In this document: one piece after another, positions 7,156 through 13,503 of the stretch | Numbering within the stretch: the first letter of the stretch is position 1 | Layout: every line of letters begins with the position of its first letter | Assembly: GCA_964583765.1 (NCBI GenBank) | Contig: CAZOWW010000124.1 | Location: 1-16,321 of the forward strand | Reading direction: 5' to 3' | DNA from: CAZOWW01 sp964583765 | GTDB lineage: Bacteria; Actinomycetota; Actinomycetes; Actinomycetales; Kineosporiaceae | DNA length: 16,321 nt | Made by a program: the position numbers and the translations under genes | Notes under the pieces: model-generated | Told to the model about the DNA's origin: nothing | Database searches by the model: none | The model's input: the letters and a program-made list of their open reading frames with translations, nothing else

Positions 7156-7667
7156 GCCCCGGGCCGGTCCGGACGATGGGAGTGCTCGCGACGCTGCGAC
7201 GCCACGCGATCGTGGCCCTGGTCGTCGTGCTGTCGTGGCCGGTGCTCGAGCTCGCCGTGCTCATCCAGCTGAGTCATGTCATCGGATCCGGGCCGACCGT
7301 GCTCGCCATGCTCGCGACCAGCCTCTTCGGCACCTGGTGGCTGTGGGTGGAACTCCGGTCGGTGGGGCGCGCCCTCCGCCGCCGCGCCGCGCGGCAGGGG
7401 AGCGCGGACGGGCAGGGGAGCGCGGCAGAGGTCAGCGGCCGCGATCCGCTCGACCAGATCCTGGTGCTTCTGGGCTGCGCGGCCCTGGCCTTCCCGGGGT
7501 TCGTCAGCGATCTCTTCGGTGTGCTGTTGCTCGTGCCGATCACTCGGGGCCTGGTCCGACGCACGATCACCCGGGGGACGGCGGCCCGCTGGACGGGCGC
7601 CGTCCCCCGGGTGATCAAGGGACAGGTGGTGGGGGAGCAGCCGCCGGGGGAGAAGCCCACGGAGTGA
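7152..7667 (+). CDS. fxsA: FxsA-family membrane protein
   Basis: A small cytoplasmic-membrane protein. In E. coli the family is known for relieving phage T7 exclusion by the F plasmid when overproduced; its housekeeping role is unclear. The 171 residues have helices near 18-38 and 46-65, a basic low-complexity loop (75-97), and hydrophobic stretches near 100-116 and 118-130. The family signature is plain in PVLELAVLIQLSHVIG and in LAFPGFVSDLFGVLLLVP. The GTG at 7152 is chosen because GTGA overlaps the ppm1 stop, a sign of translational coupling; ATG 7176 is an alternative. A 15-base direct repeat (7393-7407 and 7411-7425) encodes part of the loop. A very strong inverted repeat lies at 7565-7616 within codons about 138-155. 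It ends convergently to rbpA, leaving 60 bases. Confidence 0.9.
   Translation: MSPGPVRTMGVLATLRRHAIVALVVVLSWPVLELAVLIQLSHVIGSGPTVLAMLATSLFGTWWLWVELRSVGRALRRRAARQGSADGQGSAAEVSGRDPLDQILVLLGCAALAFPGFVSDLFGVLLLVPITRGLVRRTITRGTAARWTGAVPRVIKGQVVGEQPPGEKPTE
7393..7425 (+). repeat. 15-bp direct repeat, period 18, in the fxsA loop
   Basis: GGCAGGGGAGCGCGG occurs identically at 7393-7407 and 7411-7425. The 18-base period preserves the frame and yields repeated Gln-Gly-Ser-Ala residues in the loop between membrane parts of FxsA. It is probably a slippage duplication in a tolerant segment. Confidence 0.7.
7565..7616. terminator. 19-bp perfect inverted repeat inside fxsA, candidate terminator for rbpA-side transcripts
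   Basis: Bases 7565-7583 are the exact reverse complement of 7598-7616. After an unpaired G at 7584, bases 7585-7588 pair with 7594-7597, leaving the 5-base loop 7589-7593. The outer arms contain GATCACCCGGGGGACGG. It lies 51 bases before the fxsA stop, so ribosomes on fxsA mRNA would unfold it. Transcripts leaving rbpA on the minus strand meet it untranslated, 112 bases after the rbpA stop. A minus-strand terminator that also limits collision between convergent operons is the likely role. No T-run follows on either strand. Confidence 0.6.
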
Positions 7668-7727
7668 TCGCCGAGTGATCGTGTGCCGGGATCGTCCAGG
7701 CCGGGTCAGGAGTTGCCGTGCGACGGG

Positions 7728-8078
7728 TCAGGCGCTGCGGCGTGAACGCAGCGCACCGCTGCGCAGGAGCTCAAGCCGCTCCGCGAGCAGCACCTCGAGT
7801 TCGGCGGTCGTCCGTCGTTCCATGAGCATGTCCCAGTGGGTGCGGACCGGCTTCGTGGGCTTCTGCTCGGGACGGTCGGCGTCCTCGCGAATCGCCTGGA
7901 CGCCGCAGCGGCACTCCCAGACCACGGGAACATCGGCCTCGACCGAGAACGGCAGGACGAACGTGTGTCCATGGGGGCAGTGGTAGGTGACGTCCTGGCG
8001 TGCCGCGGGCAGCACGCCGCTGCTGGACTCCATGCTCTGGGCACCCAGTCGGGTACCACGCATGCTCCGTTCGCTCAT
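7728..8078 (-). CDS. rbpA: RNA polymerase-binding protein RbpA
   Basis: An actinobacterial transcription factor that binds RNA polymerase and the housekeeping sigma factor and stabilises the open promoter complex. The 116 residues begin MSERSMRGTRLGAQSMES, matching the family N-terminus (RGSRLGAVSYE in M. tuberculosis). Cys34, Cys56 and Cys58, with His38 nearby, are candidates for the zinc site found in Streptomyces-type RbpA. The C-terminal sigma-interaction helix region is plain: PKPTKPVRTHWDMLMERRT in near-family form, followed by ELEVLLAERLELLRS. The ATG at 8078 has an excellent GGAGGA ribosome site six bases upstream; the frame is open to 8120 but that part lacks family sequence. It faces fxsA convergently, and a SigR-type promoter lies upstream. 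Confidence 0.95.
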   Translation of the reverse strand: MSERSMRGTRLGAQSMESSSGVLPAARQDVTYHCPHGHTFVLPFSVEADVPVVWECRCGVQAIREDADRPEQKPTKPVRTHWDMLMERRTTAELEVLLAERLELLRSGALRSRRSA

Positions 8079-8120
8079 GACCGGTCCTCCGAAGGGTGGG
8101 TGCAGGGGCTTGTCACACAC

Positions 8121-8146
8121 AACGCCCGAGGGCCGGGAAATGTTCC
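8121..8146 (-). promoter_or_regulatory. SigR/SigH-type promoter GGAAC-N18-GTT upstream of rbpA
   Basis: On the minus strand GGAAC (8146-8142) is followed after exactly 18 bases by GTT (8123-8121). This matches the GGAAT/C-N18-GTT consensus of actinobacterial thiol-oxidative-stress sigma factors. Transcription would start near 8114, giving a leader of about 35 bases. Streptomyces rbpA is a known SigR target. A separate TANNNT box, TACTCT, lies at 8154-8149 on the same strand and may serve the housekeeping sigma factor. Confidence 0.7.
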
Positions 8147-8195
8147 GGAGAGTATCCGTGGAATCGCCTGTGACGCAGCTGGGACACCTTTCGGC

Positions 8196-9512
8196 CTAAC
8201 CGGCGAACTCCCAGTGCCAGGGCTCGGGCCGGGAACCTCCCGGCTCGGCCCAGGACGGGTGGAACCACCCGTATGCAGGGGCGTTCGCCAGCATCCATTC
8301 ATGGGCGGGAGTGCCGAAGTCCTGGATCCCGCCACAGAGGTCGACGGCTCTTCCCCAGCCGTGATTGCTCGTCCCCGGTACCGCGGCCAGGTTCGGCTTC
8401 ACGCGGAAGAGCCGTTGTTGGACGGCGAGTGAGCGATAGGAGTCCGTCAGGCACAGGCGGGTGCCATTGGCTGCCAGGTAGGCGGCGCTGAGGCGTTCGA
8501 ACGCGTACGCGGCGTCGGCTCGGAGGTAATGGCCCGGGCGGCCGGACAGCGGGCACAACGCGGACAGCGGGATCTGCCCGTTGGGATAGAGCTGCGTGGG
8601 ACCGCCCTGGCAGGACCCGACCGGCCCGGTCACCGCGTTGTCGGCCGGATCCGAGGTCGGGCTCGTCGACTCGGCCTCGGCCTGCGCCTGGGCGAGCGCG
8701 CGTGCCTGGTCGGCGGTGGCCTTGGCGGTGGTGAGCTGATCCAGGCGCCGCGAGGCGGTGGAGTTGGTGGCGCGGGTGCGGGCCAGCAACGCGGTCCAAC
8801 CCGCAAGGGCACTGCGGTCGGCGTCCACGTCGGCAGCGGCCTGCGCCCTGGCCCGGGAGGCGGCGACGGCGCGCAGGGCGGACTCCGCGGTTGCCTGCTG
8901 GGCCTGCACGAAGAGATCGGTCCGGTGTTGTGCGGCCTCGTGGAAGGCATTGACCGCCTGGACGCGCGCCGTGCCCCATCGGCGGATGACCTCCTGGGTC
9001 AGGGCGATGTCGTCGCTGGACAGGCCCGACAGCAGCGTGAAGGCCAGTGCGTGATCGGTGAGCGGGCCGGAGGCGTACGCGGCGAGCACCCAGTGGTCGA
9101 GCGCGGAGTGCGCCGACTGCAGGTCCAGCTGGGACTGCAGCAGCGCGGCCTGGACCTGGTCCTCATGGGTCTGGGCCGACTCCAGTTCTCGCACGGTGCC
9201 GGCGTAGGACTCCAGGCTCAGACCGGCGCGCAGTTCGGCCAGACGCAGGCGGTTCTGGACCGCCGTGACCTCGTCCGTCTGCTGCTGGACGGCCTGCTCG
9301 AGATCGGTGACCCGTTGTCGTTGGCGGGTGATGTCGTCCTCGGTGGGCGGCGCCGTCGTGGTCGTGGTCGTGACCGGGGACGTGGCGGAGGTGTCCGCGG
9401 GGGCGCCGATCGCCGGCGTCCCCGGGAGGATCGCGACGAGCAGCCCGCAGAGTGCGAGCGATGACCAGGACGACGGGTGCGGACGCCGGGAGGCGCGCGC
9501 GGCGCGGAGCAT
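8196..9512 (-). CDS. secreted coiled-coil D-alanyl-D-alanine carboxypeptidase (M15B, VanY-like)
   Basis: A predicted zinc peptidase acting on peptidoglycan stem peptides outside the membrane. The 438 residues start with a basic region and a hydrophobic core (about 17-36), with likely cleavage after AIGA. A Ser/Thr/Pro linker follows, including six consecutive Thr. Next is a long Ala/Gln/Arg-rich helical region (about 57-283) with coiled-coil character, then the M15B domain (about 300-438). Zinc ligands are His384 and Asp391 in SNHGWGRAVD and His433 in EPWHWEF, with Glu430 as the catalytic base. Cys301, Cys320, Cys354 and Cys393 could form disulfides. The ATG at 9512 is chosen because the signal peptide begins there; the frame runs up to GTG 9668, four bases from the hydrolase stop, which would suit an operon but gives an implausible N-terminus. 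No strong ribosome site is seen at 9512. Confidence 0.88.
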   Translation of the reverse strand: MLRAARASRRPHPSSWSSLALCGLLVAILPGTPAIGAPADTSATSPVTTTTTTAPPTEDDITRQRQRVTDLEQAVQQQTDEVTAVQNRLRLAELRAGLSLESYAGTVRELESAQTHEDQVQAALLQSQLDLQSAHSALDHWVLAAYASGPLTDHALAFTLLSGLSSDDIALTQEVIRRWGTARVQAVNAFHEAAQHRTDLFVQAQQATAESALRAVAASRARAQAAADVDADRSALAGWTALLARTRATNSTASRRLDQLTTAKATADQARALAQAQAEAESTSPTSDPADNAVTGPVGSCQGGPTQLYPNGQIPLSALCPLSGRPGHYLRADAAYAFERLSAAYLAANGTRLCLTDSYRSLAVQQRLFRVKPNLAAVPGTSNHGWGRAVDLCGGIQDFGTPAHEWMLANAPAYGWFHPSWAEPGGSRPEPWHWEFAG

Positions 9513-9672
9513 GTGGTGTGCGTCGTCCCGGCGGCGGTGTTGCTTGAGCGGGTGGCGCGGTCCGATGGCCTGACGGGCGGTCCGGCGGGGGAGCGGGGAC
9601 CCCCTCAGGGCGGTGCGCGGGACGGGGCCGGCGGCGCGCGGCACCACCTGCCGGAGCGGAACCCGCACCGGG
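9513..9672. other. spacer between the carboxypeptidase and the hydrolase
   Basis: These 160 bases separate the hydrolase stop from the chosen carboxypeptidase start, both on the minus strand. The carboxypeptidase frame remains open across it. The encoded sequence is Arg/Pro-rich with no domain. I see no clear promoter or hairpin. Confidence 0.3.
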
Positions 9673-10413
9673 TCAGGGCACCAGGAAGGAGCTCACCAGG
9701 GGGATGAATGCGTCGGGTGCCTTGCTGTGGATGCGGTGGCCGACGGGAATGATCTCCAGCCGGGCGTGGGGGAGCGCCTGCGACATCCGGGCCAGCAGGT
9801 CGGGGTCGATGTGGCTGCCGGGACCACCCGCCAGGACGAGCGTCGGGACGGCGATCGAGGCGAGGCTGTCCCACCAACCGGGATCGGGTAGGCGCAGCTG
9901 GGCGATCGCCGAGACCACCGCGCGAGGGTCGTAGCGTCGGCGTCGGAGCATGCTCCCGGCGGCCAGCAGCAGGATCCGGCCCCGGGTGAGCCCGGAACTC
10001 GGTGATCCGTCGGACGCGGGATTCGGCACGGGCGGTTCCTCCAGGACCAACCGGGTGACCCGTCGAGGTTCCCGCTGGGTGACGAGGGCCGCGACGTACG
10101 CCCCCAGGGAGTGCCCGACCATCGCCACGTTGGGCAGGGACAGCGCGTCCAGGAAGCCCGACACGTCGTTCGCGTGGTCGCCCAGCCCGTAACTCGTGCT
10201 CCGGGAACTGCGACCGTGGCCTCGAAGATCAGGGGCGATCGCCTGGAGGCCTCGGGCCGCCAGGGCGCTGCCCAGCCTCTGCCAGGTGGAGCTGTTGCTG
10301 GCACCTCCGTGCAGCAGGAGCACGGGCGAAGCCGCGGGATCGCCCCACCGGCGGAAGTGGAGCGAGACGGAACCGACGGTGACCTCGCCCTGGGCTGCTG
10401 CGATCGGTGGCAT
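9673..10413 (-). CDS. alpha/beta hydrolase
   Basis: A soluble hydrolase of the alpha/beta fold; substrate unknown. Of 246 residues, HGG (35-37) fits the oxyanion turn, GHSLG centres on the nucleophile Ser102, Asp203 in GPGSHID is the probable acid, and His226 in VGHRIHSKAPDAF is the catalytic histidine. PDLRGHGRS (61-69) is typical of the fold. The size fits a single-domain enzyme with a short lid. The ATG at 10413 is the only good early start, although the GGGGG upstream lies only a base or two away. Esterase, haloperoxidase-like or lactonase activity cannot be separated by sequence alone. It is the first minus-strand gene after the intergenic region that holds the AT-rich palindrome. Confidence 0.88.
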   Translation of the reverse strand: MPPIAAAQGEVTVGSVSLHFRRWGDPAASPVLLLHGGASNSSTWQRLGSALAARGLQAIAPDLRGHGRSSRSTSYGLGDHANDVSGFLDALSLPNVAMVGHSLGAYVAALVTQREPRRVTRLVLEEPPVPNPASDGSPSSGLTRGRILLLAAGSMLRRRRYDPRAVVSAIAQLRLPDPGWWDSLASIAVPTLVLAGGPGSHIDPDLLARMSQALPHARLEIIPVGHRIHSKAPDAFIPLVSSFLVP

Positions 10414-10516
10414 GCCCCCAAGATCGCACGTGCCCGTCGGCGCGGGGCCGGTGGGCCGCTGGTGGTCCGGGCGGTCAAGTCAGGCGCCAGTCGTGTCAGG
10501 GGTCCGTCGTGCGCCG

Positions 10517-10530
10517 ATAATGAACATTAT
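10517..10530. promoter_or_regulatory. AT-rich palindrome ATAATG-AA-CATTAT, candidate operator
   Basis: Two 6-base arms in perfect inverted orientation flank AA. This is an A/T island in otherwise GC-rich DNA and overlaps possible -10 boxes on both strands. Such sites are typical targets of dimeric repressors, so one regulator could control both divergent genes. No regulator gene is adjacent. Confidence 0.5.
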
Positions 10531-10550
10531 GACATTTCCGGCTGCGAGAG

Positions 10551-10566
10551 GGCCCCGATCGGGGCC
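10551..10566. repeat. 16-bp perfect palindrome, potential hairpin
   Basis: GGCCCCGATCGGGGCC reads identically on both strands. As RNA it gives a six-pair stem with a GATC loop. Outer GCGAG (10544-10548) could also pair with CTCGC (10566-10570 region) if a few bases are bulged. It lies 20 bases after the AT-rich palindrome in the presumed GNAT leader. Confidence 0.5.
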
Positions 10567-10710
10567 TCGCCACGCGCTACAGTCGCCCGGAACAGACCAC
10601 TCACCGTGCCGGCCAGATCATCCCGCTGGCGCCTGGTGTCCTCGGGCGGATCTCGCGCGCCGTGGCAACTCCGCGCGACACCTGGCCGCGATCACGGAAC
10701 CTGGAGAGAA

Positions 10711-11535
10711 GTGGGCACACTGCGGGCTGACCCGGGGGTCATCAGCGACCTGGACGCCTACCTGGACGCGGCGCCCCGCGCTGACGCCGACCCCGTGGAG
10801 ACCGGCGCGTTCACCCTGTTCGTCAGCCGGACGCCCTGGAACTACTACGCCCGCCCCACACTCATCCACCCGAAACCGATCGTCGCGACGGACCTCGACC
10901 AGCTCGCCACGGTCTGCGTGGAGCACGGCGTCGCCCTGGAGATCGAATGGGTGAGCGAGGTCCATCCGGAACTCGCCGACCTGGCAGCCGGCCACGGCCT
11001 TCAGCTCGCTACTCACGCGCTGATGATCGCCGACCGGTTCGCCCCGACCGCCCCTGCGCCCGACGGCGCCACCATCAGGGTCGTGAACGCCGACGACCCG
11101 GCACTCCTCAGCGGTCGGGCCGTGGCCGACGTGTCCTTCGCGGTCGGCGGCACCGCGCCCGGGCCCGGGAGTTCTGCCGAACGAGACGCCGCAGCCGCGG
11201 GGCTCGCCGCCGACCACATTGCGCACCTGCGTGACTGTCACCGCGGTGGCTTGATGATCACCGTCGTCGCCGAGTCCAGCGATGGCGTACTGGCCGTCGG
11301 CTCCTACAAGCCGGTCGGCGACACGGCCGAGGTCCTCGGCGTCGCAACCCTGCCCTGCGTGCGGCGCCGAGGCCTGGCCGCAGCGGTCACCACGGCGCTG
11401 GTCGGCCACGCTTGCCAACACGGCGTGCGGACAGTCCTGCTCTCCGCCCAGAACGAGGACGTCGCGCGGGTCTACACCCGCGTCGGGTTTCACCAGGTCG
11501 GCACGACGTGCTCGGCGAGTCTCCCGCCGGACTGA
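10711..11535 (+). CDS. GNAT-family N-acetyltransferase with an extra N-terminal domain
   Basis: A predicted acetyl-CoA-dependent acyltransferase; acceptor unknown. The 274 residues divide into an N-terminal part (1-115) with no motif I recognise, and a GNAT domain (about 120-270). The acetyl-CoA-binding loop is VRRRGLAAAV (217-226), after strand VLGVATLP; motif B is ARVYTRVGFHQVG (252-264). The loop reads R-R-x-G-x-A in place of Q/R-x-x-G-x-G. The GTG at 10711 follows GGAGAG; the frame extends upstream to 10111 but overlaps the hydrolase there. The longer protein recalls GNATs whose N-terminal half is a degenerate second acetyltransferase fold, but I cannot prove that here. Its end is 14 bases from the convergent GNAT gene. 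Confidence 0.85.
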   Translation: MGTLRADPGVISDLDAYLDAAPRADADPVETGAFTLFVSRTPWNYYARPTLIHPKPIVATDLDQLATVCVEHGVALEIEWVSEVHPELADLAAGHGLQLATHALMIADRFAPTAPAPDGATIRVVNADDPALLSGRAVADVSFAVGGTAPGPGSSAERDAAAAGLAADHIAHLRDCHRGGLMITVVAESSDGVLAVGSYKPVGDTAEVLGVATLPCVRRRGLAAAVTTALVGHACQHGVRTVLLSAQNEDVARVYTRVGFHQVGTTCSASLPPD

Positions 11536-11549
11536 GTCGGCGTCTGTGA

Positions 11550-12083
11550 TCACTGCTCCGCGGGCGGAAGCTCGCAGACCATGGTGTCGGAGTCCGGCCC
11601 GCCGGCGATCACGTGGAAGCCCTCGGACCGGTAGAGCTGCCAGGCGTCATTGGCACGCTCCACGCTGAGGCTGATCCGTCGACAGTGCGGAGCGGCCGCC
11701 TGCTTGACTCCGCGAAGGAGCGCGCGTCCCACTCCCTGTCCCCGCCAGGCTGCGACGACCGCGATGCTGAGTTCGGGGACATCGACGGCCACGAAGCCGT
11801 AGCCGGGGTCGGCCTCGGAGAAGAATCGCCACCACCCCGCGCCGATCGGGCGGCCGTCGGCGATCGCGACGAGCCCGCCGTCGCCCGGACGGGGCCACCC
11901 GGCGATGTAGTGGGACGACTCCGGGTCGCTGAGAACCCGCGCCGCGGGCACCTGCCGGCATGGATGCCAGTTCACCGCCTCCACCAGCATCTCCGCCAGG
12001 AACGGGCCGTCGGCGGCGATCACCGGTCGAAGCTCCACCGCGCTCCCCCACCTCGGGTGCGGCGTCGTGGTCATACCCGGCAT
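11550..12083 (-). CDS. GNAT-family N-acetyltransferase
   Basis: A single-domain acyltransferase of 177 residues with unknown acceptor. The conserved core is present: ELSIAVVAAWRGQGVGRALL (104-123) with Arg114-Gly-Gln-Gly-Val-Gly as the pyrophosphate-binding loop, then ISLSVERANDAWQLYRSEGF (137-156), a textbook motif B with Tyr151. The start is ATG 12083, with ATG 12074 as an alternative; neither has a strong ribosome site. The frame stays open to 12227 but overlaps the VOC gene start, so the longer form is unlikely. The gene converges with the neighbouring GNAT gene. The two differ in size and sequence and are not a recent duplication. Confidence 0.88.
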   Translation of the reverse strand: MPGMTTTPHPRWGSAVELRPVIAADGPFLAEMLVEAVNWHPCRQVPAARVLSDPESSHYIAGWPRPGDGGLVAIADGRPIGAGWWRFFSEADPGYGFVAVDVPELSIAVVAAWRGQGVGRALLRGVKQAAAPHCRRISLSVERANDAWQLYRSEGFHVIAGGPDSDTMVCELPPAEQ

Positions 12084-12225
12084 CGTTCCGTGAGGTCTTC
12101 TCCCCCGCCACTGCATTGCCCCGGTCCTGCGCAGAGAGCAGTGTCCTTGAGCGAAGCCCTCGCTGATCACTCTCCTCACCGGGGTGGCAGGCGGCGCGGC
12201 GCCAGACATGTGCCAGCATGGACGC

Positions 12226-12603
12226 ATGATTGATCATGTTTCCGTTCAGTGCGCCGACATCACCGCCAGCACGGCCTTCTTCGACGCCGTCCTGGTTCCC
12301 CTGGGCGGTGGACGCGCAATGGAGTTCGCGGAGGGGCAGGTCGTCGGTTACGGCGTCGAGGGCAAGCCGGAGTTCTGGCTCGGCCCGCGTCAGACGGGCG
12401 AAGGATTCCGCGAGACGCATCTCGCTTTCGCCGCCCCGGACCGGGCCGCGGTGCGGGAGTTCTTCTCCCGGGCCGTCGAGGCGGGCGCCGAGGTGTTGTA
12501 CGAACCGCGGGTGTGGACCGAGTACCACCCGAGCTACTACGCGGCCTTCGTGCGTGATCCTGACGGCAACAACGTGGAGGCCGTCTGTCACCTTCCCGAG
12601 TAG
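12226..12603 (+). CDS. VOC-family (glyoxalase/bleomycin-resistance fold) protein
   Basis: A small metal-binding-fold protein of 125 residues, the usual size for one two-module VOC domain. Family members include glyoxalases, dioxygenases and drug-binding resistance proteins. The start MIDHVSVQCAD supplies His4, HLAF supplies His65, and the closing strand DPDGNNVEAVCH supplies Glu118, positions that match metal ligands in the family. RDPDGNNVE is a strong VOC signature. It starts divergently from the GNAT gene, with 142 bases between the start codons. CAGCAT at 12214-12219 is spaced for a leaderless start at the ATG, but is a weak -10 match. Exact activity cannot be told from sequence. Confidence 0.88.
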   Translation: MIDHVSVQCADITASTAFFDAVLVPLGGGRAMEFAEGQVVGYGVEGKPEFWLGPRQTGEGFRETHLAFAAPDRAAVREFFSRAVEAGAEVLYEPRVWTEYHPSYYAAFVRDPDGNNVEAVCHLPE

Positions 12604-12630
12604 CAGACCTCCCGGGAGAAGCCCTGCCTG

Positions 12631-12664
12631 CCTGAAGTAGGAACCCAGCCTGAAGTCGAACCCC
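12631..12664 (+). repeat. imperfect 18-base tandem duplication after the VOC gene
   Basis: CCTGAAGTAGGAACCC at 12631 is repeated as CCTGAAGTCGAACCC at 12649. The second copy forms the beginning of the hairpin left arm at 12655. This suggests the terminator arm was partly duplicated. Confidence 0.55.
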
Positions 12665-12705
12665 TGCCCGAACAGGATCCCCGGCTGCTCGGGCAGGGGT
12701 TCGAC
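12655..12705. terminator. 17-bp perfect hairpin, likely terminator of the VOC gene
   Basis: Bases 12655-12671 and 12689-12705 are exact reverse complements around a 17-base loop that contains GGATCC. The hairpin begins 52 bases after the VOC stop. There is no T-run. It could act in both directions, but no minus-strand gene ends here. Confidence 0.6.
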
Positions 12706-12889
12706 CGCCCTCCCGGGGTGGCGCGGGGCGCCGGTGTGGGCAACCGGGGTCGGATCAGGACAAGCCCTGCCCCTGGCAGGGCTGGACGATGCCGTCCGGT
12801 GGTCTGACCATGGGACGAGAAGGCTGTGGCGAGCTCCGGCTCGGTGGCCACGGTGCTGCGTTCGGTCCCACCTGCCCCGGGAGGACGCG
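12706..12889 (+). promoter_or_regulatory. leader of the TPR gene with a 9-bp hairpin
   Basis: Bases 12763-12771 pair perfectly with 12775-12783 around the 3-base loop CCT, giving a compact GC-rich stem. It may be a second terminator after the VOC gene or a 5' structure of the TPR mRNA. I see no clear promoter. GGGAGGA (about 12880-12886) is the ribosome site for ATG 12890. Confidence 0.4.
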
Positions 12890-13255
12890 ATGGACAACGT
12901 CGAGCGATACCGCGCGGCCGAACGAATCCTCACGTCCGGTGACCCGCACTCGGCCCTGCAGGTGCTCGAACCGCTCCTGCGGGACGAACCGGACACGGTG
13001 GCGGTCCTCCTGCTCGCTGCCCGGGCGTCCTTCGACTCCGGGCAACTCGAACGAGCGGAGGGTCTTTTCCGGCGGGTGCTCGAGCGGGATCCCGCCGACC
13101 ACTACGCACATGCCGGGCTGGGGCGAACCCTGTCCCGGCGTAGCCGCCATCGTGAGGCGCTGGCCCATCTACGTCTTGCGGCGGCGATGTTCCCCGAACC
13201 CTGGTACGGCGAGGCGCTGCGCCGGGCCGAGGAGGCAGTCTCCCGAGGGCTGTGA
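12890..13255 (+). CDS. small tetratricopeptide-repeat protein
   Basis: A 121-residue helical repeat protein with no signal peptide, probably a cytoplasmic adaptor that binds a partner protein. It holds about three TPR units: residues about 3-36 (RYRAAERILTSGDPHSALQ and onward), 37-70 (ending with the ideal RVLERDPADHYAH), and 71-104 (LGRTLSRRSRHREALAHLR). The ATG at 12890 follows a near-perfect GGGAGGA; the frame is open back to 12734 but without helix-repeat pattern. It lies alone, 249 bases before the VWA gene on the same strand. Partner and role are not visible. Confidence 0.8.
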   Translation: MDNVERYRAAERILTSGDPHSALQVLEPLLRDEPDTVAVLLLAARASFDSGQLERAEGLFRRVLERDPADHYAHAGLGRTLSRRSRHREALAHLRLAAAMFPEPWYGEALRRAEEAVSRGL

Positions 13256-13503
13256 GCCGGGTCGGGGGTTCGACACCCTGCACGCTGCGTCACCGGACGG
13301 GCGCTCACTCATCCACGCAGAGTCATCGGTTGTCGCAGCCCCGCGGCAATCGGTGGAATCCGCCCGTGACCGGCACGGATTCCCCGGGGAGTTGTTCCCC
13401 GCATCGGCAACTCTCCGTTACTCTGACCCGTCATCGCGGCCGTGGCGCTGCCTGCCCTGTCCCGGCGCGTACCGAGCCGGTCGAGCGTGCCCGGAGGGTA
13501 GTC
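13256..13503 (+). promoter_or_regulatory. intergenic region before the VWA gene with a -10 box
   Basis: No gene is apparent in these 248 bases. TACTCT at 13419-13424 fits TANNNT and would start transcription near 13431, giving a leader of about 73 bases. TTGTTC at 13392-13397 is 21 bases upstream, too far for a normal -35 box. GGAGGG (about 13493-13498) serves the GTG at 13504. Confidence 0.4.

Larger units (their letters stand above)
10414..10710. promoter_or_regulatory. divergent control region between the hydrolase and a GNAT gene
   Basis: This 297-base gap between divergent genes contains no convincing gene, although an open frame crosses it. An AT-rich palindrome lies at 10517-10530 and a 16-base GC-rich palindrome at 10551-10566. 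GATAAT (10516-10521) on the plus strand and CATAAT (10531-10526) on the minus strand are possible -10 boxes pointing to the two flanking genes. GGAGAG just before GTG 10711 is the GNAT ribosome-binding site. Confidence 0.5.

Noticed and set aside
8529..9464. 311-residue plus-strand frame across the carboxypeptidase gene
   Set aside because: Gly/Arg/Leu-rich with no motif, and opposite to a gene with signal peptide and zinc-binding residues.
11536..11549. Terminator between the convergent GNAT genes
   Set aside because: Only 14 bases separate the stops and no inverted repeat is present there.
11647..12996. 449-residue minus-strand frame covering the VOC gene and part of a GNAT gene
   Set aside because: It is antisense to the VOC gene and in another frame over the GNAT gene; no domain or good start.
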